Counted from the stretch's first letter, positions 41,859 to 51,148 are shown. The stretch is 55,598 nucleotides of DNA from Alphaproteobacteria bacterium (GCA_009785175.1 WQWV01000003.1:1-55598); one strand, 5' to 3'. Translations and numbers: made by a program. The notes: generated from the letters alone by a model not told the origin.

Positions 41859-43193
41859 CTATGGCTGTCCCCCCTGCATGTTCTTCATCATCTCCATAAT
41901 GCCCTTGACGCCGCCCATAGATTTAAGGCCGGACATCATCTTCTTCGATTTCTCGAATTGCTTGATAAGTTTCTCGACGTCGTTTACGGATACGCCCGCG
42001 CCGGCGGCGATGCGTTTTTTTCGGCCCATTAAAATTATGTCGGGATTGCGGCGCTCGGACTTGGTCATCGAGAGAATCATCGCCTCCTGTTTTTTCACCG
42101 AGTCGTCGTTCATGCCGGCTTGTTGGAGACGGTCGGCAAGGCCGCCTATGCCCGGAAGGAATTTTATTATGCCGGACGCGCTTCCGAGTTTTTTGATTTG
42201 TCTTATGTGGTCAAGCATGGTGTCGAAGGTGAACGCGCCCTCGAACATTTGTTCGGCTATGCGCTCGGCCTCGGCGTCGTCGATTTTTTCCTGCGCCGTT
42301 TCGACAAGCGATACTATGTCGCCCATGCCCAAGATCCGGGACGCGGTGCGGTCGGGGTGGAACGCCTCGAGGTCGTCGATTTTCTCGCCGGTGCCGACGA
42401 ACTTCACGGGAATATTCGTGGCGCCGAAAAGCGATAATGCAACGCCGCCGCGCGCGTCGCCGTCCATGCGGGTGATGATCGCGCCGGTAAGGGATAGGGC
42501 TTCGTTGAATTGGGTGGCAAGCGTGAGCGCGTCCTGTCCGGCGAAAGCGTCGATGGTTAGCAGGATTTCCGTTGGCGCGAGGATTTTCTTCAGCGATTTG
42601 ATTTCCGTCATCATCTCGTCGTCGATGTGCAGCCGTCCGGCGGTGTCGAAAATCATGACGTCATAGTTGGAGGCGGCCTTTAGCGCGCGCTTGGCTATGG
42701 CTTCGGGGGTTTCGTTTTCGATTATCGGGAGTGAATCGATTCCAGCTTTTTCCGCGAGAATGGCAAGTTGTTCGCGGGCTTGGGGTCGGTATGTGTCGGC
42801 GGAGGCCAAAAGGACTTTCGCCCCGTCCTTTTTTAGCAATGCGGCAAGCTTGGCCGCGCTTGTCGTCTTTCCGGTGCCGTTCAATCCGGCCATCATAATA
42901 ATACCGGATTTCGCGACGGGTTTATTCTCGCCGCCAAGGATTGCGGTGATTTCGTCGCTGAAGATTTTCACTATTTGCTCGCCGGCCTTGACACCGTCGA
43001 TAATCTTTTCTCCGATCGCGCGGGCGCGGATTTTATCCACAAGCTCCTTGACCACCGGAAGCGCTACGTCCGCCTCGAGAAGCGCAATCCGTATGTCGCG
43101 CATGGAGGTGTCGAAGTCGGCGTCCCTTATTTTATCGCGGCCAAGGAGCTGCGCGAAGGCATTTGAAAAATTCTTGGTAAGGTTATTGAACAT
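41859..43193 (-). CDS. ffh: Signal recognition particle protein Ffh
   Basis: MMAGLNGTGKTTSAAKLA, DTAGRLHIDDEMM, TRMDGDARGG, KFVGTGEKIDDLEAFHPDR. Confidence 0.97.
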   Translation of the reverse strand: MFNNLTKNFSNAFAQLLGRDKIRDADFDTSMRDIRIALLEADVALPVVKELVDKIRARAIGEKIIDGVKAGEQIVKIFSDEITAILGGENKPVAKSGIIMMAGLNGTGKTTSAAKLAALLKKDGAKVLLASADTYRPQAREQLAILAEKAGIDSLPIIENETPEAIAKRALKAASNYDVMIFDTAGRLHIDDEMMTEIKSLKKILAPTEILLTIDAFAGQDALTLATQFNEALSLTGAIITRMDGDARGGVALSLFGATNIPVKFVGTGEKIDDLEAFHPDRTASRILGMGDIVSLVETAQEKIDDAEAERIAEQMFEGAFTFDTMLDHIRQIKKLGSASGIIKFLPGIGGLADRLQQAGMNDDSVKKQEAMILSMTKSERRNPDIILMGRKKRIAAGAGVSVNDVEKLIKQFEKSKKMMSGLKSMGGVKGIMEMMKNMQGGQP

Positions 43194-43195
43194 GT

Positions 43196-44506
43196 CTATC
43201 TTCCTTTTTGTTTCTTTATTTTATCAAGTTCTTTTTGTCCCCGAATCGTCGTGTCGCCGCCCTTGACAAGGGAAAGCGCGAAGCGGGCGTAATAAAGCGT
43301 AGTTCCGACGGTTTTTGTCGACACTCCACCCCCCCCCATGGCGCGCGCTATTTCGATCGCCGAGGCCTTTCGTCCCGAGCCGTAGGCAAGCTCGAGCGCT
43401 TGGGCGTATCGCGGGCTTAGGTATTTGAAAAGCTCCTTGTCCGCCTCGAAGGTTTCGGGGGTTATTATGTCGGTGTTCGAGCAGTCGGGTTTCGATGCGG
43501 CATAATCCGCAGCCCCTTCGTCCAACTCTTGGCCAAGGCCGAACTCGTCGTATCTTTTCCTTATGTGGAGCAGGGCTTTGGAAATTACCGAGCGTATAGC
43601 TTCGGCCTTCTTGGCGTCCGAAAGGTTTCCCCCGTATCCCGCCTCGTCGCCCATTGCGGCGTAATCCGTGCGGCCGTTCCGGATGTGGAGCGAGAGCAAC
43701 TTTTGTTCGTATTGAGAGAGGAACGGGAAGAAACGTTTCATGGTCTTGAAATCGGAGAGGTCAAGCACGCCGGAGCCGTTTGCGTCCTGTTTCTTGTATC
43801 CGCGCATTTCATCGAAGGCGAGGCGTATTATTTGGGGAATGCGGACGCGCATGTGCTGCGACATTTTCCTTCGTTCGGTATAGTCGGCGATCTTACGGAA
43901 GTCGTATTTTTTATCAAGCAGCCCGTGGTCGATGAGAGCGGCTTGGATTTGGCTATAGGTAAACTTCTTTTCGAACCTTAGCTTGACGACAAGGCGGTAG
44001 AGGTCGTTGTCCACCAGTTCAAGGTATTTACTTAGGCCGGCGTATTCCACCTCGGTGTATTTGACAGAGGAGGAGAAGCGGTTTTTTTGCCCGGAATTCT
44101 TCGCGACCATTTCGCGCACATTGTCGGCGGTAAGGCCGAATTTCTCTAGGATAGAATTGTTTTTTTCGACCGGAGCGGCAAATCGGGCTGCGGCGATTCC
44201 TATGTTTCGCGCAAGGTGGAGGTCGAGGTTTGAAATGCCATTGGCGTTATAGCTTTTCAGCGCGTCGACTATGTTTTTTCGAATATGCTTTTCAAATGCG
44301 GCGCCAAGCGAGGCTCCCTTCGGCGTTCTTTGCGATATCAAGTTCGAGAAATGATCGCGTATAGCGTCGAGGATTTCGTCCCGCCTTTTGCCAAGGGTCG
44401 GATACCTTGCGCGGGTGAAAAAGCGGCCTTTGAGCTTTGATTCGACCTCGAGATATTCGCGGCGCAGGCCGGAGAGAAAAAGCGAAGTCTTGGCCTGGTC
44501 GAACAT
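43196..44506 (-). CDS. Divergent sigma-70-like / multi-HTH transcription factor with in-frame G9 tract
   Basis: C-terminal LSPRYAQALELAYGSGRKASAIEIARAMGGGGVSTKTVGTTLYYARFALSLV resembles sigma region 4; second similar block LSQYEQKLLSLHIRNG...IRSVISKALLHIRK. Confidence 0.55.
   Translation of the reverse strand: MFDQAKTSLFLSGLRREYLEVESKLKGRFFTRARYPTLGKRRDEILDAIRDHFSNLISQRTPKGASLGAAFEKHIRKNIVDALKSYNANGISNLDLHLARNIGIAAARFAAPVEKNNSILEKFGLTADNVREMVAKNSGQKNRFSSSVKYTEVEYAGLSKYLELVDNDLYRLVVKLRFEKKFTYSQIQAALIDHGLLDKKYDFRKIADYTERRKMSQHMRVRIPQIIRLAFDEMRGYKKQDANGSGVLDLSDFKTMKRFFPFLSQYEQKLLSLHIRNGRTDYAAMGDEAGYGGNLSDAKKAEAIRSVISKALLHIRKRYDEFGLGQELDEGAADYAASKPDCSNTDIITPETFEADKELFKYLSPRYAQALELAYGSGRKASAIEIARAMGGGGVSTKTVGTTLYYARFALSLVKGGDTTIRGQKELDKIKKQKGR
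43329..43337 (-). repeat. Homopolymer tract (G9 on coding strand) in the C-terminal HTH of the sigma-like gene
   Basis: Coding strand GCC ATG GGG GGG GGT GGA GTG TCG. Confidence 0.95.
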
Positions 44507-44510
44507 GGGC

Positions 44511-45086
44511 TTACCTTGCGGTTTGCGGTTTTGTATATTTTCGTTCGGCGGTGTGCTGTTCCATCGGTTTGTAAATCTTCGCGATGGCGCCAAGGCGGAA
44601 CGTTATAAAGTTGCGAATCAGACCGTCGCGCTCCTCGTTATACGACTTAAGTATTTCGTCAAGGCGGGTTAGCATGCAATTCTTGAAATCATCAATGTCG
44701 CGGGGGCGTATGTCATGGCGCTTTACAAGGGTCGATATGAATTGCCCGTAATATCCGGCCACCGTGTTAAGCAAATATTTTTGCATGGCGTTGAGGATTT
44801 CCGTTTGCTGTTCGATTTCGTTTTTGTCTTCCTTGGTTTCGGTCGCTATGAGGAGTTCCTCTCCGTCGTGCTTTTCAAGCTTAAGGCTGTTGTTCGCCAT
44901 TTTTATCAACTCGCGACGCCGTTCGGGGTCGAGCTTGCGGGCGCGAAGGAGGCGGAGTTCGTTTTCGTTGTCGATAAAGTGCCGCTGGATTTCAAGAAGT
45001 TCGGCGTCAAGCCGGCCGCTTGCAAGCAGCCTTGCGTAATCGGTGGTTTTGGTTTTGGCAATGGCCGCTGTTGTGTGTTCTGTCAT
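44511..45086 (-). CDS. Divergent sigma region 2-like protein (191 aa), tentative
   Basis: IDDFKNCMLTRLDEILKSYNEERDGLIRNFITFRLGAIAKIY resembles DLxQEGxxGLxxAxxxFDxxRG..FxTYAxxxIxxAI; ATGA overlap with pgm. Confidence 0.45.
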   Translation of the reverse strand: MTEHTTAAIAKTKTTDYARLLASGRLDAELLEIQRHFIDNENELRLLRARKLDPERRRELIKMANNSLKLEKHDGEELLIATETKEDKNEIEQQTEILNAMQKYLLNTVAGYYGQFISTLVKRHDIRPRDIDDFKNCMLTRLDEILKSYNEERDGLIRNFITFRLGAIAKIYKPMEQHTAERKYTKPQTAR

Positions 45087-46675
45087 ATCGCTATCGTTAT
45101 CTTGGGGTTGTTGAACGTTTCGGCTACTTTGAATATCCTCTCGAATATTTCCATGAAGGGCTTCAGGTATTCAAGGTTGTTCATCGCGAATTTCGCCGGG
45201 TCGGCCTCGTGCTTTTCTATATAGAACCTAAGCGTTGCACCGTGCGTGCCCGTGCCGGAAAGCCTGAAGAATATGCGGCCCTTGTCGGCGGTGAAAAGTT
45301 GTATGCCAAGGCCGGGCGAGGGCACGGCGACTTCGCCGGTCGCCGGATCGGTATAGTTGAACAGCTCCTGTTTCACAACACCGAATTGTCCGACATAGGA
45401 AGTCGTCTTCATACGTTCGTAAAGGGCGGCGGCCTTTTCGGCGTCGACTCCTTCGAACGAGAATTGCGAGTAAAATACGCGGCCGTATTTCGCCCAAAGG
45501 TCGTGAAGGAGTTCGCCCGCGTTTTTGCCGGTCGAGCCCATCATGTTCAGCCAGTATAGGATCGCGAATATAGCGTCCTTTTCGCGGATATAGTCGCCGC
45601 CCTGGCCGAAGGATTCCTCGCCGCAGAGTTGTATAAGGCCAGCTTCGAGAAGAGAGCCAAGGAATTTCCATCCTGTCGGGGGAGTGTAGCATTTAAGGCC
45701 GATATCTTCGGCGACCAGGTCGAGCGCATTAGAGCTTGGCAACGTGCGTGCAACTCCGGTAAGGCGGTTCCTGTAATACGGAATATCCTTATAGTTCATG
45801 GCCATGACCGCAAGCGCGTCGGGCGGTGTGATGAACGTTTTTGCGCCAATGACCATATTGCGGTCGCCGTCGCCGTCGACAGCCGTGCCGAAGTCCGCTT
45901 TGCCGTCCATCATGAACTTGAAAAAGTCGGGGTTGTAGGCGGGATTGGGCTCGGGGTGGAGGCCGCCGAAGTCGGGCATGGGAGTGGCGCGCAGGATCCA
46001 TTCGTCCGGGCAGCCGAACTCGCCGCAGAATATGCGTTTGGCAAGCGGGCCGGCGGCGGCGTTCATGCAGTCCATGCGGAAAGTATTGCCAGCTTTGAAC
46101 CATTTGTGTATAGCCTCGAAGTCGAACATGGACTTCATAAGCTCGAAGTAATCCTCGTTCGCGTCGATTATGGTCGCACGCGACAATGCTTCGGCGTCCG
46201 TCATGTCCGCTATTTCATAGCTTGTCATTTTTTTAGTGTCTTCGTAAAGCGGGTTGGTGAAGCCCTCGGACGGGCCGCCGCCGTTGGCCATCTCGACCTT
46301 GATCCCATAATCTTTGTCTATGCCGGCCGGATTATGCGAGGCGGAAAGGACCAGGCCGAAGTCGGTGCCGTGATGCCTTATCATGTGCGAGATCGCGGGC
46401 GTTATACACACAAAATCCTTGTTCGCGACAAGAATTTTTTCGACCCCGTTCGCAAGCAGAACTTTTATTATCCGGGGCAGGACTTTGTCGTTGGGATATC
46501 TTCCGTCGCCGCCGATGGCGCAGGTTTTTATCGGCTTGCCGATAAGTTTTAGGCGGGTTATCACCGCCTGGACGAACGACTCGACATAGTGTGGTTGCGT
46601 GAACTCGCGCGTGGGGCGGCGAAGGCCACCTGTGCCGGGTTTTTGCGTTGTAAACGGCGTGAATTCGACCCTCAT
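45083..46675 (-). CDS. pgm: Phosphoglucomutase (PGM1-type alpha-D-phosphohexomutase)
   Basis: VLSASHNPAGIDKDYGIKVEMANGGG, GTAVDGDGDRNMVIG, CGEESFGQGGDYIREKDAIFAILYWLN, FRLSGTGTHGATLRFYIE. Confidence 0.92.
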   Translation of the reverse strand: MRVEFTPFTTQKPGTGGLRRPTREFTQPHYVESFVQAVITRLKLIGKPIKTCAIGGDGRYPNDKVLPRIIKVLLANGVEKILVANKDFVCITPAISHMIRHHGTDFGLVLSASHNPAGIDKDYGIKVEMANGGGPSEGFTNPLYEDTKKMTSYEIADMTDAEALSRATIIDANEDYFELMKSMFDFEAIHKWFKAGNTFRMDCMNAAAGPLAKRIFCGEFGCPDEWILRATPMPDFGGLHPEPNPAYNPDFFKFMMDGKADFGTAVDGDGDRNMVIGAKTFITPPDALAVMAMNYKDIPYYRNRLTGVARTLPSSNALDLVAEDIGLKCYTPPTGWKFLGSLLEAGLIQLCGEESFGQGGDYIREKDAIFAILYWLNMMGSTGKNAGELLHDLWAKYGRVFYSQFSFEGVDAEKAAALYERMKTTSYVGQFGVVKQELFNYTDPATGEVAVPSPGLGIQLFTADKGRIFFRLSGTGTHGATLRFYIEKHEADPAKFAMNNLEYLKPFMEIFERIFKVAETFNNPKITIAI

Positions 46676-46735
46676 ATTTTTTCCTTTGCTTAGGTTCCCA
46701 AAATTTGGTATAATATACCCCGTAAAGGAGCGGTT

Positions 46736-46948
46736 ATGCAAGCACAAATAATGAGCAAAGTGGAAAACTACCTTAGGTCCAAATTCGGGAATCAGGACAT
46801 ACGCCTTGTCGGTGCGAAGACCGATCCGAGCATGGCCGAGGTCTATATCGGGAGCGAGTTCGTAGGAACGCTTTACCGCGACGAAGACGACGGGGACGTG
46901 AGTTTCGACTTTAACATGTCCATATTGGCCGAAGACCTTGACATCTAG
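46736..46948 (+). CDS. DUF3126 family protein (70 aa)
   Basis: VENYLRSKFGNQDIRLVGAKTDPSMAEVYIGSEFVGTLYRDEDDGDVSFDFNMSILAEDLD. Confidence 0.8.
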   Translation: MQAQIMSKVENYLRSKFGNQDIRLVGAKTDPSMAEVYIGSEFVGTLYRDEDDGDVSFDFNMSILAEDLDI

Positions 46949-46966
46949 CGCCGGACTTTGTAGAAT
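46938..46966 (+). promoter_or_regulatory. Promoter TTGACA-17-TAGAAT for SRP RNA, overlapping the DUF3126 stop codon
   Basis: ttgaca tctagcgccggactttg tagaat, 7 nt upstream of the predicted RNA stem. Confidence 0.8.
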
Positions 46967-46973
46967 TGCGTTC

Positions 46974-47044
46974 GGCGGGCGCGGGAGCGACGCAACGGGT
47001 CAGAGCCGGAAGGCAGCAGCCCACTTTGTTTCCCGCGGGTCGCC
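46974..47044 (+). ncRNA. ffs: Small bacterial SRP RNA (4.5S RNA)
   Basis: Apical GGGTCAGAGCCGGAAGGCAGCAGCCC; closing stem GGCGGgCGCGGGA / TCCCGCggGTCGCC. Confidence 0.9.
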
Positions 47045-47060
47045 ATTATTTATTTGTCCG

Positions 47061-47122
47061 GTCATTCCGGCCCCGAGCCGGAATCTATTCTTACTGGATA
47101 CCGGGTCGCGCCAGGTATGACG
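47061..47122. repeat. Dispersed palindromic element, double-hairpin form, copy 6
   Basis: gtcattccggccccgagccggaatctattcttactggataccgggtcgcgccaggtatgac. Confidence 0.8.
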
Positions 47123-47132
47123 AAAGCTTAAC

Positions 47133-48725
47133 ATGATATTCCTTGCCCTACTTTTCCTTTGCTTCATGTTCTTTGCCGGTGCGCGTTTGATCAAATCCGC
47201 GCAATTTTATCAGCAGCAGGGATATGAGGCGGGCGGATTCATACGTTTCGTCTTCAAGGGGCTGCGTCTTGTAGACAAGCGGCTTTCGCTCTGTGTTTTC
47301 ATATATGCAGTGGCGGCAAGCGGCGGGCTTTATCCTGTGTTGGATATTTTTGCGTTAAGCGTCTTTTTTATCATCGCCGGAATAGCCCACAAGAATCCTT
47401 TCAAGCATTCGCGCGAGAAGAAAAAGTTCGTGATGACCATGCGTGTTTGGCGCATGTGGGGCGTGGCGCAGGCTCTTAACGCCTTCATGTTCATCGTTTG
47501 GATCCGCGCGGCGTTCGGGGCGGCGGTCGGCTATTCGCTTGCGAATTACGTCGGTTATTTATTGTTGATTATCATTATGCAGCCGGTGTTGCTGGTGTTT
47601 GCAGACATGCTTCTTATGCCAGTGCAATGGCTTGTGAATTTACGCTATACGCGCGAGGCGGAGCGTAAACTGCGCGCTCTTAACCCTATCATAATCGGCA
47701 TTACCGGAAGCTATGGCAAGACCTCGACCAAGAATATTTTGCAACACATTTTGGCGGCGCTTTCGACCTCGGTTGCGACCAAGCGCAGTATCAACACGCG
47801 CCTTGGCCTTGTGCGTTTTATCCGCGAAGAAGTCGACGCTTCGCATAAGTTTGTAATCGCGGAAATCGGGGCGGGCAAGCCGGGCGATATCTCGGCTATT
47901 TCGCGTCTTATAGGACAGAAGCATGCTATCTTGACGGCGGTCGGCGACATGCATTACGCATATTTCAAAACGCGCGATGCGGTGGCGGCCGAGAAGTTCG
48001 CCATCTTCACTCCGGTCAAAGCACAAGGCGGAGAATTTATCGTAAATGCTTTGCAGGTCGCGGGTGAATATTCGGATAAATATGTAGGCGATTATGCGGC
48101 GGTTTCGTTCCTTTCGCCCGAGAGCATAAGCGACGTTTCGGTCGACGCGGCGGGCGTGCATTTCGTGCTTGACGGGGAGCGAATCGACGCGCCGATTTAT
48201 GGAAAGTATATGGCCTATAATATCGCGCTTGCCGTCATGATGGCAAGAAAGTTGGGCTTTGCTTTGTCCGATATACTGCGCGCGTTGGCGACGTTGCCGC
48301 AGACTTCGAAACGTCAAGAAGTTGTCCGCGAGGCGGGCAAGCCGATTGTGATTTTGGACAACTATAATTCCAATCCCGACGGGTTTATCTCGGCTATGGA
48401 AACAGCTAGGGCAATCGCGGGCGCCGGGCGCGTGATTTTGGTGAGTCCGGGCATGCTCGAGCTTGGCGATAAACACGCCGAGTATCATCGTCGCGTTGCC
48501 GTCGCCGCCGTCCAAAACGTAGACGTGCTTGTCGCCGTGGTGCCGGACAGGATCCGCGATTTGACCGACGAATTCGCGCGCCTTAAACGCGATGGGCAAG
48601 AGCTGGTCGAAGCCGAAAATTCGCTTGCCGCACAGGAGTGGGTTGCGGCGAACGCTACGCCTTCCGACGTTGTTCTTTACGAGAACGATATCGCCGATAT
48701 TTACGAAGAAAAGATTAGTATATAA
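47133..48725 (+). CDS. MurF-like Mur ligase with N-terminal multi-pass membrane domain
   Basis: About 170 aa of hydrophobic N-terminus, then IIIGITGSYGKTSTKNILQHIL, NTRLGLVRFI, EIGAGKPGDI, LDNYNSNPDGF. Confidence 0.8.
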   Translation: MIFLALLFLCFMFFAGARLIKSAQFYQQQGYEAGGFIRFVFKGLRLVDKRLSLCVFIYAVAASGGLYPVLDIFALSVFFIIAGIAHKNPFKHSREKKKFVMTMRVWRMWGVAQALNAFMFIVWIRAAFGAAVGYSLANYVGYLLLIIIMQPVLLVFADMLLMPVQWLVNLRYTREAERKLRALNPIIIGITGSYGKTSTKNILQHILAALSTSVATKRSINTRLGLVRFIREEVDASHKFVIAEIGAGKPGDISAISRLIGQKHAILTAVGDMHYAYFKTRDAVAAEKFAIFTPVKAQGGEFIVNALQVAGEYSDKYVGDYAAVSFLSPESISDVSVDAAGVHFVLDGERIDAPIYGKYMAYNIALAVMMARKLGFALSDILRALATLPQTSKRQEVVREAGKPIVILDNYNSNPDGFISAMETARAIAGAGRVILVSPGMLELGDKHAEYHRRVAVAAVQNVDVLVAVVPDRIRDLTDEFARLKRDGQELVEAENSLAAQEWVAANATPSDVVLYENDIADIYEEKISI

Positions 48726-48728
48726 TAT

Positions 48729-48780
48729 ATGCGCGCCGCAGGCGGCCAACGCACGCCCCCACCCGGGCGTTGGCTCGAAC
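48729..48780. repeat. Dispersed GC-rich intergenic repeat, copy 2
   Basis: atgcgcgccgcaggcggccaacgcacgcccccacccgggcgttggctc. Confidence 0.75.
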
Positions 48781-48824
48781 AAGTTCTCACCTGCCCGGGA
48801 CGTGCTAGGCCTGACGTCGTTAAT

Positions 48825-48860
48825 AAAAAAAGCGACCGGAATGGCCGCTTTCTGTCTTTT
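48825..48860. terminator. Bidirectional rho-independent terminator
   Basis: aaaaaaagcgaccggaatggccgctttctgtctttt. Confidence 0.75.
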
Positions 48861-48981
48861 GTTTTGTTGTTATATCCACTAGGGATAACTTCATAATATA
48901 GCGATTCGCAAACATTGTCAACAAAATGTTTGAACGCGACCTATTTTTATGCTATAATACAATCACCATAGGAGTGGAAAA

Positions 48982-49569
48982 ATGAACGTGTCAAAGAAAT
49001 TTCTTATCGCGAGCGGCATCGTGTCGCTTGTGCTTATAATCGCGGGGTTGGCGATTACTTATTATACCAAGAAAACGCCCGAGCAGAAGCAGGCCGAGTT
49101 CATGGCCGAGAGAAGGAGGTGGGTGCCGCTTACGCCGCCGCCGCAATCAGATCGGCTTGGTCAAGGGGCGAGGCGCGCAGAAAAGAACGAGCGCTTTGCG
49201 GTCGTAGGCGCCGACGGCAAAGCTAAGACAGATTATCGTTTCACCGCCATACGTCCGTTCGTAAACGGGCGCGCTATCGTGATGAAGGACGGCAAGTTCG
49301 GATTCATAGATGCAAACGGACGCGAAATCGGCAAGATAATATACGACTCGGTAAGCCAGTTCGCAAACGGACGCGCTATCGTGAACCGTGGCGGCAAGGC
49401 CGGAGTGATCGACATGAATGGCCGCGAGATCGTAGTGCCCGGATATTTCGATTCGATATCCCCGTTCACCTCGTATGGCGAAGCTAGGGCGGAAAACTTC
49501 ACGACCGGCACAATCGCTATACTCAACATGGATGGTAAAATAATCCAAAGGGCGGTAAGACAGCAATGA
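48982..49569 (+). CDS. WG-repeat protein with N-terminal membrane anchor
   Basis: FVNGRAIVMKDGKFGFIDANGREIGKIIYDSVSQFANGRAIVNRGGKAGVIDMNGREI. Confidence 0.78.
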   Translation: MNVSKKFLIASGIVSLVLIIAGLAITYYTKKTPEQKQAEFMAERRRWVPLTPPPQSDRLGQGARRAEKNERFAVVGADGKAKTDYRFTAIRPFVNGRAIVMKDGKFGFIDANGREIGKIIYDSVSQFANGRAIVNRGGKAGVIDMNGREIVVPGYFDSISPFTSYGEARAENFTTGTIAILNMDGKIIQRAVRQQ

Positions 49570-49949
49570 AGAAACTTGTCGCAGCCCTTGGCCTTTTGCT
49601 TTTATCCGCATGCTATACCGTGCCGGATCAGGGCGACCTTGACGACGCGACCGTATATCATTGGGAAAACGAATTCATAACAATGGAGCAGTTCGTGCGC
49701 GACCACAAGGCATGCCTTGGCGTCCAAAAAACGCGGCGTCGCAACTCGTTCGAAAACCTATTATACGGACACGAGCCCGAAGTCGTGCCGCGCTGGGATT
49801 CGCTTTGGGCCACGTTCGAATCGCGCGGATTTCAAGAAGCCGGACAGCGCGTCATGTTCTCGATCCCGGCAGGGCAGGGCGATGTTAAACTTCACAACTA
49901 CCGCGCGTGCATGATCGGCCGCGGATACAGGCTCGCGTTCTTGCGATAG
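49566..49949 (+). CDS. Putative lipoprotein (127 aa)
   Basis: MKKLVAALGLLLLSACYTVPDQG (lipobox LSAC); ATGA overlap with the WG gene. Confidence 0.75.
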   Translation: MKKLVAALGLLLLSACYTVPDQGDLDDATVYHWENEFITMEQFVRDHKACLGVQKTRRRNSFENLLYGHEPEVVPRWDSLWATFESRGFQEAGQRVMFSIPAGQGDVKLHNYRACMIGRGYRLAFLR

Positions 49950-49957
49950 GAGATAAG

Positions 49958-51148
49958 ATGGACGAATATTATAAAAGCAAGAAAGAGTTCATATTCAGAT
50001 ATGCGCATGATAGCAACGAAACTCCGATGTCGTTCGATACGACCGGCCGCATGTTTCTTCTTGACGAGAAAAACTACAAGACCTACTCCGAATTTCAGAA
50101 AAGAAGCGGCCTTACCGAAGGCCTTGTTTTCGAATTCGACGGCGACGAAGATCCAAAGCTTGGGGAAATGTTAGCGAAGCTTTCACGCGCAATGGCGAAA
50201 CTTGGCCCGGATGAAAAAATATCCGCGGCGGAATTCAATATCAAATCGGGACAGAAAAACAAGATCTCGGATCTGAAAAAATGCGTCGACTATCTTGAGC
50301 AAGAATACGGCGCAAATGAAAATGCCGAGGAAAAAGTTTCCGTGGACATAGGCGAAAAAACGCCGTCCGAGGACGAGCTTAAAAAAGTCCAGAGCGAGGG
50401 GCCGTCGGTGTTGCAGGATATCGCGGCGCAAACGGAGGGCTTCGGATCGACCCTTAAATACGAGGAATTCGGAAGCGAGGAGGACAGGGCAGCCGGCAAG
50501 CGCGACGGAGAGCACCTTGTCAACGACAACATGAAAATCACGCGCGGCGCGGGCTTCAATCCACGCAACCCCGCGATCTCGGTCGTTCGTAAAGCCGACG
50601 CGGAAATCGATCTGCGAGATATGCAGGCCATGGTCGCAGGAGTGCTTATCAACATCGAGCGCCAGCTTAAACCCGGCGAGCGTTTCGACTTTAACCTTAA
50701 CGCAATATCGCCGGCGTTCGCCGCAGCACTTGCCGACGCGATCGGAGCTTTTAGGGATTATTCGCCGAAAGAGGGCGAGCAGCCGAACGAGCATATCCTT
50801 AGGCTTCAAGGAATTCTTTCGCGAGCCGATATGAAACCCTCGGAGGATTTCGAAAAGAACCTTGTCGCATATAATGAAGAGCAGGCGAAGGTTGCGGCCG
50901 AAGAGGAGCAGAAGAAATCCGAGGCCATGAAGGGCGGGACGGAAAAAATAAAAAATCTTGCCGACAACATCGCGCCCGAGAATGCGGCGGAGTTTCACAA
51001 GCTTGCTCAAGAGGAGCTTCTTAAAAAAGCGAAAGAGGCGGCCAGCGATCCGGCGAAGGCCAAAGAATTAAGGGGTAAGCTGACCGACGAGCAGGCGCGG
51101 GACGGGGCGGCGCAAATCATGAGGGCTCAGGGCGGGAATGGTATTTGA
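49958..51148 (+). CDS. Hypothetical coiled/charged protein (396 aa)
   Basis: RBS AGGAGATAAG; MDEYYKSKKEFIFRYAHDSNETPMSF; Glu/Lys/Ala-rich C-terminus. Confidence 0.7.
   Translation: MDEYYKSKKEFIFRYAHDSNETPMSFDTTGRMFLLDEKNYKTYSEFQKRSGLTEGLVFEFDGDEDPKLGEMLAKLSRAMAKLGPDEKISAAEFNIKSGQKNKISDLKKCVDYLEQEYGANENAEEKVSVDIGEKTPSEDELKKVQSEGPSVLQDIAAQTEGFGSTLKYEEFGSEEDRAAGKRDGEHLVNDNMKITRGAGFNPRNPAISVVRKADAEIDLRDMQAMVAGVLINIERQLKPGERFDFNLNAISPAFAAALADAIGAFRDYSPKEGEQPNEHILRLQGILSRADMKPSEDFEKNLVAYNEEQAKVAAEEEQKKSEAMKGGTEKIKNLADNIAPENAAEFHKLAQEELLKKAKEAASDPAKAKELRGKLTDEQARDGAAQIMRAQGGNGI

Noticed and set aside
45629-46552. 307-aa plus-strand ORF opposite pgm
   Set aside because: Shadow ORF of a well-supported phosphoglucomutase.
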